Shown here piece by piece: positions 1 through 10,529 of a stretch of DNA of 64,000 bases (position 1 is its first letter; each line of letters begins with the position of its first letter). Below the pieces are notes generated by a model. It searched no databases and was not told the origin of the DNA. It worked only from the letters and a program-made list of their open reading frames with translations. The translations under genes were made by a program, and so were the position numbers. This DNA comes from Valencia hispanica (lineage: Eukaryota > Chordata > Actinopteri > Cyprinodontiformes > Valenciidae): positions 2,051,001 to 2,115,000 of the forward strand of contig OY747702.1 in NCBI GenBank assembly GCA_963556495.2, read 5' to 3'.

Positions 1-885
1 CCACCACGACAAAGGGCTTGGCTGGGTCAGGGTGTCCGAGGAACGGTGCTGATGAAAACCTCCAACGTAATACGTGAAATGCCCTATCAGCCACCGGGGG
101 TAGACTGAAAGGGCGTGGCTGGTTAGTCGGCTTGGTGAGGGAGGTGAGGGGGGCCGCCAGCTTGCTAAAGTCCCTCATAAAGCAGCGATAAAAGTTTGCA
201 AGCCCCAGGAAGGACTGGAGCTGGCGCAGCATAGTGGGCTTCGGCCATTCCGCCACAGATGCGACCTTCTGTGGGTCCATAGCGATGCCATGGGATGAGA
301 CGACGGAGCCCAGAAAGGTGGTAGAGGACTGGTGGAAGGAACATTTCTCTAGTTTACAGTACAGTCTGTGTTGGAGCAGGCGCTGGAGGGCGGCCCGGAC
401 ATGGCGGACATGGTCGATCGTTGACCTGGAGTAGATGAGGATGTCATCCAGGTAGACGAAGGCCCAGCGCCCGAGCATGTCACGGAGCACGTCATTGAGG
501 AAGCGCTGGAAGACCGCCGGACTGTTGCAAAGGCCAAAGGGCATGACCAGGTACTCCCAGTGGCCATTTGCGGTGCTGAATGCCGTCTTCCACTCATCGC
601 CCTCTCTTACGCAGATAAGGTTGTAGGCGTTCCGCAGATCCAGATGGGTGAAGATGGTGGCCTGAGACAGTGAGTGCATGATGGATCCGATGAGCGGAAG
701 GGGGTGATGGTCCTTAACAGTGATTGAGTTGAGGCCCCGATAGTCAATACACGGCCGTAGGGTGCCGTCCTTCTTTTTGACAAAGAAGAATCCAGATGAG
801 GCAGGAGAAGAGGATTGGCGGATGAAGCCGGTTTCCAGGGCTTCCACTATGTAGGCCTTCATTGATTTCACCTCGTCGGGGGACA
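1..885 (-). pseudogene. Sushi-like pol: reverse transcriptase and start of RNase H
   Basis: The minus-strand frame is open from about 885 to the window edge. It begins with the residues preceding RT ([12 protein letters not shown], then [10 protein letters not shown]), continues through the palm motif LDLRNAYN, the [13 protein letters not shown] segment and the catalytic YVYLDD-type site ([11 protein letters not shown], codons near 440-455), then the connection ([11 protein letters not shown]) and the start of RNase H ([14 protein letters not shown]). It would copy element RNA into DNA in cytoplasmic particles. No stop was seen, but a frameshift near 880 separates it from protease. Because it runs off the window, length and RNase H/integrase status are unknown. 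Confidence 0.85.
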
Positions 886-1653
886 GGGTATATTGGCGAC
901 TGTGGGGAAGCGTCGCCCCGGCAGGAGGTTGATCGCCATGTCGTAATTCCTGTGGGGAGGTAAGGAGGAGGCTCGTTGTTTACTGAAGGCCTCGGCCAGG
1001 TCCCGATAAGGGGGTGGCAGGTCACTGGTGATGAGAGGCGTGGCTGGAGGGGCTCTGAGTATGGGGTCCTTTCGTTGGAGCAAACAGCTAGATGGCCCCC
1101 ACTGCAGGATCTGTTTGGTAGACCAGGAAATGTGTGGATTGTGACGTTGAAACCAAGGGTAGCCGAGGATGAGCGGGGCAGCATCAGATGACATTATTAG
1201 GAAGTGGACGGTCTCTCGGTGGTCCCCAACCGCCATCTGGATTCCAGTGGTGCGTTGACGGATGGGACAGGGCTGGAGCGGGCATCCGTCCACCAATGTG
1301 ACTGGCATGGGGTGGTCAAGTTCTTCCAGTGGGACCTTCAGCTTGGATGCCAAATGAGCAGACATGAAATTATCGATAGCGCCAGTGTCTAGAAGGGCCT
1401 GGCAAGGATGCTCGGGATGCAGTTGGTAGTGGAGTCGGACATCTAGAAGGAACAGCGTTTGTCTAATAGGACCAGGTGAGACTCCCCCGAGAATCACCTG
1501 GTCTGGCCGTTTCCCGGACGAAGCGGGCAGTGAGCGCGTCTGTGGTCTTTTGCAGCACAGAAAGCGCAGAGTCCTTTGGCATGACGGCGCTGCCTCTCTT
1601 CTAGAGATAGGTGTCCCACCTGCATGGGTTCCTCCAAAGCCGGGAGTTCTCAA
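868..1653 (-). pseudogene. Sushi-like Gag nucleocapsid and aspartic protease fragment
   Basis: One minus-strand frame holds the Gag C-terminus and protease. Near its start is [20 protein letters not shown] followed by [14 protein letters not shown], an exact CX2CX4HX4C zinc knuckle for RNA packaging. The protease follows, with active site [10 protein letters not shown] and downstream [13 protein letters not shown], the retropepsin flap/ILG region. The frame ends at a TGA just before RT, where a one-base shift restores RT. It also overlaps the preceding Gag frame at 1650-1653, so the CA-NC boundary carries another shift. The protease motifs look intact; the reading frame does not. Confidence 0.82.
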
Positions 1654-2394
1654 TAGGGGGCAGTGGCACCCTCCTCTGCAGGGCGAGGAAGATGACGAGG
1701 GCTGGGGGGAGAGTAGCGAGGCAGCGTGCGGGATGGGCGGGGCCGATTCAGCATCCGCTGGTCTATCTCGAGGGCCAGGTTGACTGCATCATCCAACGAT
1801 TTGGGCGACTGTTTCCCCAACATCTCATCCCGAATATAGCTGCTCAAGCCCTCAATAAACAGAGTGCGCAGAATGGAATCGTCCCAGCGAAGCTTAGCAG
1901 CTAGGGTGCGGAAGTCGGCGGCGAACCAGTGAACAGGCTGCTGACGCTGGCGGAGCCTTAACAGCTGCACCTCAATATCCACCTCGCAGGCTGGCGGCAC
2001 GAAGGTGTTGCGTAGTTCTGCAACAAACTGAGCATAGTCGTTGCAGATCGGAGACCTCTGGTTGTATTGAGCCGCCGCCCATTCCTGCGCCTGTCCAGAG
2101 AGGAGGGACATCAGGAGCGCAACCCGCAAAGCTGAGGAGGAGTAGGTAGTCGGCTGAACCTCAAAAGTCATGTCCAGCGTGGCGAGGAGCCCATCAGGCT
2201 TCCCATCCACCCCGTTCCACTTTTCGGGTAGGCAGACCCCGGGGTTCTGGAGCTGCCCGGCTGGGCAAAGTGTGGACGAGACCAGCAAGTCTGATGTGCG
2301 CCTCGGTTAGGGATTCCACCTTCTCCTGGAGAGCGCGCACCTCTGTCCGCAGAGCCTCAACCTCTGCTGAGTTGTCAGGACTAGGTTCTGTCAT
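1650..2394 (-). pseudogene. Sushi-like Gag capsid region
   Basis: The likely start is the ATG complementary to 2392-2394 (MTEPSPDNSAEVEALRTEV), just inside the LTR/leader. An N-terminal coiled-coil stretch (EVRALQEKVESLTE) precedes a capsid-like domain (ALRVALLMSLLSGQAQEWAA, then FVAELRNTFVPP and LRWDDSILRTLFIEGL), typical of Sushi Gag. The first ~65 codons and the capsid lie in different minus-strand frames that overlap at 2194-2288, so the gene is frameshifted. The C-terminal part is basic and proline-rich before the knuckle. Capsid assembly is the family role; this copy cannot make a full Gag. Confidence 0.78.
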
Positions 2395-2710
2395 CCTGAC
2401 AAGGAGACTGCCTGGAACGTTTGTAACAGTCTTTATTAAGGAGGACAACTCACACGCAGAGACAGACAGCTTGAGAGGAGGCTGCGGATCAGGCTGGTAG
2501 AGGGGTCTGGAGGATCTTGAGAAGATACGGGGTGTTTAACGATAAGCAAGCTGAAGTGGCTAGCTCAGGAGTTCCAACGCTGGAGACCAGATGACAGAAC
2601 AGTGTTGTGGTGAGTGAAGCTGTCTTTTAACTGTGGTGAGAGCCAATGAGGTGGAGGTGAGTTAGTGTGCACAGGTGGAGGTCGTTGGTCTAGATGAGGT
2701 CCTGACAACA
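2395..2710 (-). repeat. 5' LTR/leader of the Sushi-like element
   Basis: Minus-strand sequence begins TGTTGTCAGG at 2710 and runs to the Gag start. It contains a polyadenylation signal AATAAA, complementary to 2433-2438. The inner LTR edge is not sharply defined and no primer-binding site was recognised, so this interval may include leader. Confidence 0.6.
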
Positions 2711-4602
2711 TTGAAACTAATATATTATCTCTAGATGGAGAAAAAACATTTGATAGAGTTAACTGGAAATTCTTATTTGCAACCTTACATAAATTTGGCT
2801 TTGGAAATTATTTTATAAACTGCTTGAACATTTTATACAGCTCACCAACAGCATGTATCAGGACTAATACCCGAACATCATCTAGGTTTTATCTTCAGAG
2901 AGGTACCAGGCAGGGATGTCCTCTCTCTCCCTCCCTGTTTGCTATTTTTATTGAATCACTAGCAGCAGCAATTAGGCAAACTCACAATATTAAAGGCATA
3001 AAATGCAATAACATAGAACATTAAATCAGTCTTTATGCAGATGATGTATTACTTTTTCTCCAGCATTCACAAACCTCTTTCTCCCAGGTAATCGGGTTGA
3101 TAAACTCTTACTCAAAAGTTTCAGATTATTCTATAAATTGGTTAAAATCTACAGTTCTTCCAATCAATTGTTCGGTCCAGAATCCAACTAATACACAACT
3201 GCAGTCAGGGTATATTACTTATTTAGGTATCAATGTCTCACCAAGACTGGTAGATTTAACAAAGCCAAACTACATCCCACTTTTAAAAAAAGTGAAAGAT
3301 GATCTTGCTAGATGGAAATCCCTACCCATATCACTTATGGGAAGGGTTGCTTTAATAAAAATGATGGCTTTGCCCAGAATCAACTACTTATTCTCAATGA
3401 TCCCAAGTAAACCATCACTGGATTGGTTTAGATCTCTGGACTCTTCTGTCTCTAAATTTCTTTGAAAATATAAACCCCCATGTTTCAGCTTAAAAACACT
3501 GCAGAACACCAAAGAAAAAGGAGGTCTAGATCTACCAAACTGCCATTATTTCTTAGCCAACAGGTTGCAATACATCTCAAGATGGTTAAAACATAGCTAC
3601 CTAGATGAGTCCTGGATAGACGTATAACAGACACTTTGCAATAAGATAAAACTTCAGCCCTACCATTTAATAGCTCTAATGTAAAACAACATGAATACTT
3701 TAAAAGCATAAATATCAGCTCCTCTCTGACAGCATGGTGGGAGATTCTAAAAAGGAGAGTCCACAATAATCCCATGCAGACGTACACCCATCTGGAATAA
3801 CCCCGACATCTTGCAAAATAAATGTATGATAAGTTTTCATGACTGGAGGTGTAATAGAATTGAATACCTGGAACATATATTTGAAGGAACAGACTTTATC
3901 CCATTTAATACATTAATTACACAATATGGAATTGATACAAACAAATTCTTAGAATATCAACAAATTAAATCTATTATTAAAGGTAAATTTAGGCTCAATA
4001 CAGCTGAATTACAAATTCCAGCAAGAGTTTTAGATTTTCTTAATCTCAACCCCCCCAAATTGCTGTCTAAAATATACAAAACTTTATCTACATTAGATGA
4101 ATCAATAGCCATCCCAATTTCAAAATGGGAGGTGGATTTATCAGCCAGCTTTGACCAAAATGTCTGGTCTCAGATATGTTTAAGAACCTTTAAAATAACA
4201 AAAAATCCTCATTTGCAATTAATACAATACAAAATCCTTCATAGAGTACACTATACAGGTCAACGGATGTTTAGGATGGGTTTTACATCGTCTAATACCT
4301 GCTTACAATGCAGAAGCAATATACCGGATACTTATGTTCATGCGCTTTGGTTATGTCCACCTGTCAAGAAATTTTGGTGCCAGATATGTGAGGACCTATC
4401 AAAGTGTCTGAAATGTAACATCCCACCATCTCCCTCAGTTTGCTTGCTAGTAAATTTAAATGACATCATCATGGAGACAAAGTCAGTTCTAATGGTTCAC
4501 ATTCCCTTATGCACTGCCAAGAAAACTATCCTCCTGAACTGGAAAAAAAAAAGGCTCTTAATATTAGCCTCGAAATCTCTTGTCGGACCACATTGGTCTT
4601 GA
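2711..4602 (+). pseudogene. L1-like ORF2 reverse transcriptase C-terminal half, broken
   Basis: Fragments in shifting frames cover RT and the C-terminal domain: FDRVNW (palm A), RGTRQGCPLSPSLFAIFIESL, the catalytic LYADD near 3030-3045, the ISLMGRVALIKMMALPRINYLF region, and a Cys-His cluster (CLQC...HALWLC) near 4297-4352. There are stops near 3022 and 3463, and frames shift between about 3470 and 3810. The family enzyme primes reverse transcription at a nicked chromosomal site; this copy cannot encode it. It retains YADD, unlike the other L1 copy. Confidence 0.87.
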
Positions 4603-6064
4603 GACGGCCTCTGGCTCTGGTGGGGTTCGGTCGGACTTGTGGGAGGACTGGCCGGGGTGGGTGGGGCGCTGGGTTTAGTCACTTGCCGGGCATTTAAACA
4701 GCAGTGGTCCTTCCGCAAGGGAATGGGGCTGGTGGATTTCGGCCTGGTGGATGTCGGCCTGGTGGGTCGGCGGCCCGGGGCATCGGTTTGCTCCTGGTCT
4801 GGACAGGTACGTCGCCAGGGTCTGGGCTGCGGGGGCCTCCGATGCGCAGGTGGCGCTGGGGGCCTCCTTTGCTGGCGGGGAGGCTGTTCCTATCTAGCGA
4901 CAGGTGCTCTCCCCCTATGAGGGCACTTGGATGGGGGGGAGGGGTGTGCGAGGGGGACAAACTCAAACTGGGTGTCAAGTGTCTTTTGTGTTCTGATAGT
5001 AGAGTGAATGTCAGGGTGGGTTTAGTTCTCCTTCTGGGATGGGGCTGGGGGGAATGCCTTGGGGTCCATGGGGCTTGGTGGTGCTGTGGCCGGGGGCCCC
5101 GGGTTGAACGTGCCATGGCCTCCCTCCCCTGGTGGATCCCGGTGAACAGCGGTGCCTGATGGGGTCAGTGGGGGAGCTGGCTCCCTGGGAAGACATTTTG
5201 TCTCCCAGTCCTTCCCTCCCCATCCCCGAACACCTCTGTCCACCCGCTCCATCACTTTACCCTTTTCCCAGGGGTCTTGCCTGGCGTGTGTCGGTTGGCT
5301 GATGCGCTGTGCCGATGTCTTCCCTTCGTTGGTTGGGGCACCTCTTTCAGGGGTGCCAGGTTTCTGATTGTTGGGTGGTGCCTGTTCGGTGGCTCGGCGG
5401 GATACGGATCCAGCGTTTCTGCTTGTTCGATCACCTGTTCTGTGCGCACTTTGCGTGGTCGGTTCATTGGGGGGTTGGACCGGCCCTGGCCTTTATTAGG
5501 TGTGGGGTCTCTGGTGTTTACAGATATATTCTTGGGCTGAGGTTATCATTACTAGATCTTGATTAATCGGTACCATGAGTTTTTCTGTGACATTGTTGTT
5601 GTATTTTTATATCCATTTTTGTGCTATGGGATTGTGTAGTTCTGAATTCACAATGTTTGTTTTGTTTTGTCGGTGTTCCTTTTTTTTGTGTTCTTTTTTG
5701 TTTTTTCCCCTCTCTCTGCCGTCCTGTGGGTATGGAGGCAGACTTCAATGTTTTCCTGTGTTTTCTTTCTTCCCTTTCCTCTCTTGCATTTTCAACTCAC
5801 CCTCTCTCTTGACTTTTTGTTTCCTACCTCTCTTCATCTTCTTTCTTTCTTCCCCTTAATTTTCCATCTCTGTGTCCATAACATCAGGAAATAAAACCCC
5901 CAGCAATTTATAATAAAGATTTTTCAAACATATATATCAAGTGGAGTACTATAGCAAAAGTTGTAGTGCTCCAATTGTGAAAGTAAATCTGTTGGGCTTC
6001 TACTTGGTACTCAGACACCAATTCTGAACTCCACACTTCCAAACAGGACACATAAAGAAAAAGA
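4603..6064 (+). other. L1 3' UTR, G-rich, shortened relative to copy 2
   Basis: No credible coding sequence. The first ~900 bases are strikingly G-rich on the plus strand, with many runs of four or more G around 4850-4960 and 5030-5100, in contrast to AT-rich ORF2. The last ~500 bases turn T-rich and end in an A-rich tail. Compared with copy 2 at 35508-38373, at least two blocks of several hundred bases are absent, near 5270 and 5505. Open frames here are by-products of GC-rich composition. Confidence 0.75.
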
Positions 6065-6458
6065 ATTGAATATCTCTATGCTATATAGTGTAACATAACT
6101 CTGCTGCATTGAATATAAAGGGAACAGTTATGTAGATTAAACAACATTTTCCAACAATTTTTATCGATTAATCTTGTTTTGCCAATATTTTAATGTCATA
6201 CCCAACAACGTGTTATACTGTTTACGTTGTTTTTATTTAGTTTGACCTGAAGCTAAAGTTAATTGTTTTTTGTTACTATAGAAACTCTCCTTGGCAGATT
6301 TTCACTTGAAAAAATGTGACCAAACTGATCAAGCTCCTATATGGTGTTACAATTACACAGTGGTACTATCTATAAATGACTTTTTGTTTAAAAGTGACAA
6401 AATTAAAGCATAAATAGTACAATTCCTCACATAGAACATCTTAGAATTGTCGTTGTTC
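6065..6458. other. No gene seen
   Basis: AT-rich sequence between the L1 tail and the satellite array. I see no coding frame, RNA gene or clear element. Parts near 6290-6440 may be diverged satellite units. Confidence 0.5.
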
Positions 6459-7680
6459 TCTTGCCAAAAAGTGACTATAACATCCTGTTTTCCAGTGAAG
6501 GGTTAAATATGCCTCAAAATGTCTATTTATTTCTTCTTGATTTAACTGTAGACATCACTGCATACTGAGTCCTTTGCACCATCTTTGATACCCCCAATCG
6601 CTAAACAGGATCATTGGACTTGCCAAAGATTGATTACAGCATCCTGGTTACAGGTGAATGGTTCAACACGTCTCACAATGACTTTATTTATTATCTTTTG
6701 ATGCTGTTGTACCCATCACAGCATACTGGGTCCTTTGCATGATCATAAATACCCACAAAATGGCAAACAAACAACCATTTTACGTGCCAAAAAATTATTA
6801 CACCATCCTTTTTATTCATGAAGATTTAAATTTTGCAAAAAATTTTGTTAGTTATTATCTCTTGATGCTGTTGTACCCATCACATCATACTGAGTCCTTT
6901 GCCCAATCTTTGATACCCCCAATCGCTAAACAGGATCATTGGACTTGCCAAAGATTGATTACAGCATCCTGGTTATATGTGAAAGGTTAAACATGTCTCA
7001 CAACTACTTTATTTAATATCTGTTATTGTTACTGTACACATCCCAGAACAATGGGTCATTTGCATGATCATAAATACCCCGAAAATGGCAAGGAAATGAC
7101 CATTTTACTTGCCAAAAAGTGATGGGAAGATCCTGTTTAGTCACGAAGGGTTAAATTTACTTATAAATGACTTTCTTCATTATCCGTTATTGTTACTGTA
7201 CACATCAAAGCATACTGAGCCTTTTGTATCTTCATAAATACCACCAAATGTGCAAAAAACAACAATTTTTCTTGCCAAAAAGTGATTGGAGCATCCTGTT
7301 TAGTCACGAATGGTTAAATTGACCTACAAATGCTTTTATTATTTGTTGATGTTATTGTACCCATCACAACATACTGGATCCTTTGTATCATCTTAAATAT
7401 CCCTAAAATGGCGAAAAGTGATTATAACATAATGTTTACCTATATAGGGTGAAATATGCCTCAAAATAACTTCATTATCTTTTGTTTATGTTGTTGCTCT
7501 CATCAGAAGACATTGGCACCTTTGCATCATCTTAGATACCCCCAAAATTGCTGAAACAGAACCATTGGCCTTGTTAAAAAGTGATTGTAGCATCCTGTTT
7601 ACTTATGAAGAGTGAAATTTGCCTCACAATTACTTTGTTTCTCCCCTTCTCTTACTGTGCACATCCCAGCAAATTAAAGC
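6459..7680 (+). repeat. ~160-bp satellite array, forward orientation, about eight units
   Basis: A diverged unit recurs every 140-175 bp. Each contains TTGCCAAAAAGTGATTA, a CATCCTGTTT stretch, GGTTAAAT, a TTTATTATCTGTT-like stretch, CATCACAGCATACTG and CCTTTGCATCATC. Unit landmarks (GGTTAAA-type) lie near 6500, 6657, 6830, 6983, 7147, 7309, 7447 and 7608. Segments near 6547-6660 and 6870-6980 are almost identical, suggesting a two-unit higher-order repeat of ~320 bp. Short ORFs here (e.g. 6739-6990) are incidental. Confidence 0.8.
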
Positions 7681-7969
7681 ATTTACAGAGCTTTTCAAAT
7701 TAAAATACAATGAAGTTTAGGTTGATCCCAAAAAATTTACCAACCCTTTTCATTTAGCATTAACACTATTTATATTAGCTTCTGATTTATTTAATGCAGT
7801 GTTTTGCTTAAATTATGTTTTTTTTGGTCAAATGTTCTGTTATACTGTCATTGTAATTTTATTAGGGCAACAAGCTTTTCCTTGCTTTATGGTCATTGGT
7901 CAATACCCTCAATTGGAAATTTTGCATCTGTTGCTTCAAAGACTGGAATAAATATAGATTATTGTGTAT
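7681..7969. other. No gene seen
   Basis: AT-rich spacer between the satellite array and the older L2. The open frame starting near 7804 only becomes recognisable, as L2 RT, after about 7985; the leading part has no recognisable content. Confidence 0.45.
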
Positions 7970-10470
7970 CACAAAAGTATTACAATGTTTTAGCCTCCTT
8001 TCATTGGCTCTCTGTTAAATCCAGAATAGAATCTAAGATCCTCCTTCTTCCATATAAAGCCCATAATAATCAGCTCCATCATACATCAGAGATCTAATCA
8101 TGGTAGAATCATTAGACAGCATGGGATAAATTTCCACAGCTATGCAGATGATACACAACTATATTTATCCATAAATCCTGATGAACCCAGTCAGTAAGGT
8201 AGATTACAGGCATGTCTGGAAGACATAAAAACATGGATGACCCTAAACTTTTTGCTTTTAAATTCTGACAAAACAGAAGTTGCTGTCTTTGGACCAGAAG
8301 TTCTTAAACAGAAACTGATTAGTCAATCACTTCATCTGGATGGCATTAAATTGGCCCCCAGTAATAATGTAAAGAACCTCGGCGTTATTTTTGACCGAGA
8401 CTTGACATTTAAATCCCATATTAAACAGGTTTCTAGGATTTCTTTCTTTCACCTCCGGGATATTGCCAAAATTAGAAACATCCTGTCCAGGAGTGATGCT
8501 GAGAAACTAGTCCATGCATTTGTTACCTCAAGGCTGGACTACTGTAATTCTTTACTGTCAGGAAGTCCACAAAATGCCATTAAAAGCCTTCAGTTGATCC
8601 AAAATGCGGCAGCAAAAGTTCTGATGAATATTAGATCACATTTCTCCTGTTTTAGCTTCCCTTCATTGGCTCCCTGTTAAATCCAGAATAGAATTTAAGA
8701 TCCTTCTTCTTACATACAAAGCCCTTAATAATCAAGCTCCATCATACATCAGAGATCTAATTGTTCCATATGTTCCTAACAGAGCCCTTCGCTCTCAGAC
8801 TGCAGGTTTACTTGTAGTTCCTAGGATCTCTAAAAGTAGAATGGGAGGCAGATCTTTTAGTTATCAGGCTCCTCTCCTGTGGAACCAGCTCCCAGCTTTA
8901 GTCCGTGAGGCAGACACTCTGTTTACTTTTAAGGCCAGGCTTAAAACTTTCCTTTTTGATAAAGCTTATAGTTAGAGTGGCTTAGGTCATTCTGAGCTAT
9001 CTCTGTAGTTATGCTGCTATAGGCTTAGACTGCTGGAGGACAGACTTACCACTTTTCTTCACTCTCCTACTTCACTCGGCCTTTTCTCCTACTACTCTCC
9101 AGTTGTATTAAAGTACATTCTGTTATTTCGACTGTTAACTTTGTTTTCTCTCAGTGTTTTTCTCTCCATAGAAGATATACCTGGTCTGGTATCCTGCTTG
9201 GCTGCAATGCCCTGTTGGACGGGGGGCATCGACTGGGATGATCCTCCCAGTAACTGAACATCCACTGTGTCCTGTTATCAACTTTTTACTTTCTGTAACA
9301 TAGAAAGTTCTCTTATATCAGATCTTCTGTTCCTTCTGTGTTTCTGCTCTGTCTTCTCAAACCCCCAGACGGCCGTGGCAGATGGCCGCTCCTACTGAGC
9401 CTGGTTCTGTTGGAGGTTTCTTCCTGTTAAAGGGGAGTTTCTCCTCTCCACCGTCGCTACATGCTTGCTCAGTATGAGGGATTGCTGAAGGATTGCTGTG
9501 GTTGGAAAGTCTGCATCAACGGGGCCCAACCTCACGCCAATGACTGACGCAATCTAAGAGCCTTGAGATGAAATCTGTTGTGAATTGGCGCTATATAAAT
9601 AAACTGAAACTGAATTGAATCTAATTGTTCCATATGTTCCTAACAGAGCACTTTCCTCTCAGACTGCAGGTTTACTTGTAGTTCCTAGGATTTCTAAAAG
9701 TAGAATGGGAGGCAGATCTTTTAGTTATCAGGCTCCTCTCCTGTGGAACCAGCTCCCAGCTTTAGTCCGTGAGGCAGACACTCTGTTTACTTTTAAGGCC
9801 AGGCTTAAAACTTTCCTTTTTGATAAAGCTTATAGTTAGAGTGGCTTAGGTCATCCTGAGCTATCTCTGTAGTTATGCTGCTATAGGCTTAGACTGCTGG
9901 AGGACAGACTTACCACTTTTCTTCACTCTCCTACTTCACTCGGCTACTTTTATTCTTCTACTACTCTAACTTCATTATTTGTTGTTATTTCGACTGTTAA
10001 TTTGATGTTTTCTCTCAGTGTTTTTCTCTCCATAGATGCTACACCTGGTCTGGTGTTCTGTTCGGCTGTGAAACCTTCTTGGAGGGCGGCATCGACTGGG
10101 GTGATGCTCCCAGTAACTGAATGTTCTCCCTCGTCTGTGATCAACAATTTACTTTCTTTAACATAGAAAGTACTCTTAAATCAGTTATTTTTGTGTCTTT
10201 GCTCTGTCTTCTCAAACCCCAGTCTGTCATGGCAGATGGTCTTTCAAACTAAACCAGGTTCAGGTTCCGCTGGAGGTTTCTTGACTGGATGCAATCTGCT
10301 GGGTTTCCTTCGAGAAAAAAACTTTTAAACTGTTTGGAATATTGACCTGAACGATTAATTGGAGTGTATGTATGTATGATTGAATTTAAATGACTTTTCT
10401 TCTAAAGTGTTTTGAAATGTCATGTTGTAAATTGGCTATGTAAAAAAAACCTGAATTGAATTGAACATGG
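7970..10470 (+). mobile_element. Older L2-like LINE 3' fragment, split by a younger L2
   Basis: Two pieces of one old L2 flank a younger copy. The left piece (7970-8098) encodes the RT C-terminal segment HWLSVKSRIESKILLL and ends at a CAGAGATCTAAT landmark. The right piece (9619-10470) resumes with ATCTAATTGTTCC, continues through PYVPNRALSSQTAGLLVV and GRSFSYQAPLLWNQLP, then the L2 3' UTR and a short GAATT-type tail. Its 3' UTR is more diverged than those of the other L2 copies here, consistent with greater age. Confidence 0.82.
8099..9618 (+). mobile_element. Younger 5'-truncated L2-like LINE nested in an older L2
   Basis: It begins in the RT domain (IIRQHGINFHSYADD, catalytic YADD near 8140), runs through GVIFDRDLTFKSHIKQV and the C-terminal segment, then the typical 3' UTR, ending in the TTGGCGCTATATAAATAAA motif and a short GAATT tail. 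ATCTAAT occurs at both borders (8092-8098 and 9619-9625), a 7-bp target-site duplication. A stop interrupts the RT frame just after the SINPDEPSQ motif, near 8195, and the open frame from 8237 ends early at 8680 through a deletion. Confidence 0.85.
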
Positions 10471-10529
10471 ATGCAGCACTGCATACTCAAGATATGGCTA
10501 ATTTTGACAAGTAACTATTGTTTTTTATA

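Larger units (their letters stand above)
1..2710 (-). mobile_element. Sushi-like Ty3 LTR retrotransposon, cut by the window edge
   Basis: Read on the minus strand, the order is LTR, Gag with a CCHC knuckle, protease, reverse transcriptase, then the start of RNase H at the window edge. Gag followed directly by a CX2CX4HX4C knuckle, an LLDTGA-type protease and a YLDD reverse transcriptase is the pattern of the vertebrate Sushi group of Ty3 elements, the group from which mammalian RTL/PEG10 genes arose. The copy is inactive, with frame breaks in gag and between protease and RT. Its LTR terminus abuts L1 sequence at 2710/2711, so it probably inserted into that L1. The 3' half lies left of the window. 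Confidence 0.88.
2711..6064 (+). mobile_element. L1/Tx1-like LINE, 3' half (copy 1)
   Basis: Plus-strand sequence matches the 3' part of the longer L1 at 26.4-38.4 kb: the ORF2 reverse transcriptase from LDGEKTFDRVNW onward, the C-terminal domain, a G-rich 3' UTR and an A-rich end (ATAAAGAAAAAGAA). The start coincides with an LTR terminus of the neighbouring Ty3 element. It is therefore probably interrupted rather than 5'-truncated by incomplete reverse transcription. Confidence 0.88.

Noticed and set aside
349..597. ORF opposite or alternate to the Ty3 RT
   Set aside because: Different frame from the RT, which is open across the region and carries all motifs.
5563..5894. Hydrophobic Phe/Leu-rich ORFs resembling membrane proteins
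   Set aside because: They come from T-rich 3' UTR sequence of the L1; the same false ORFs recur in copy 2 at 37957-38198.
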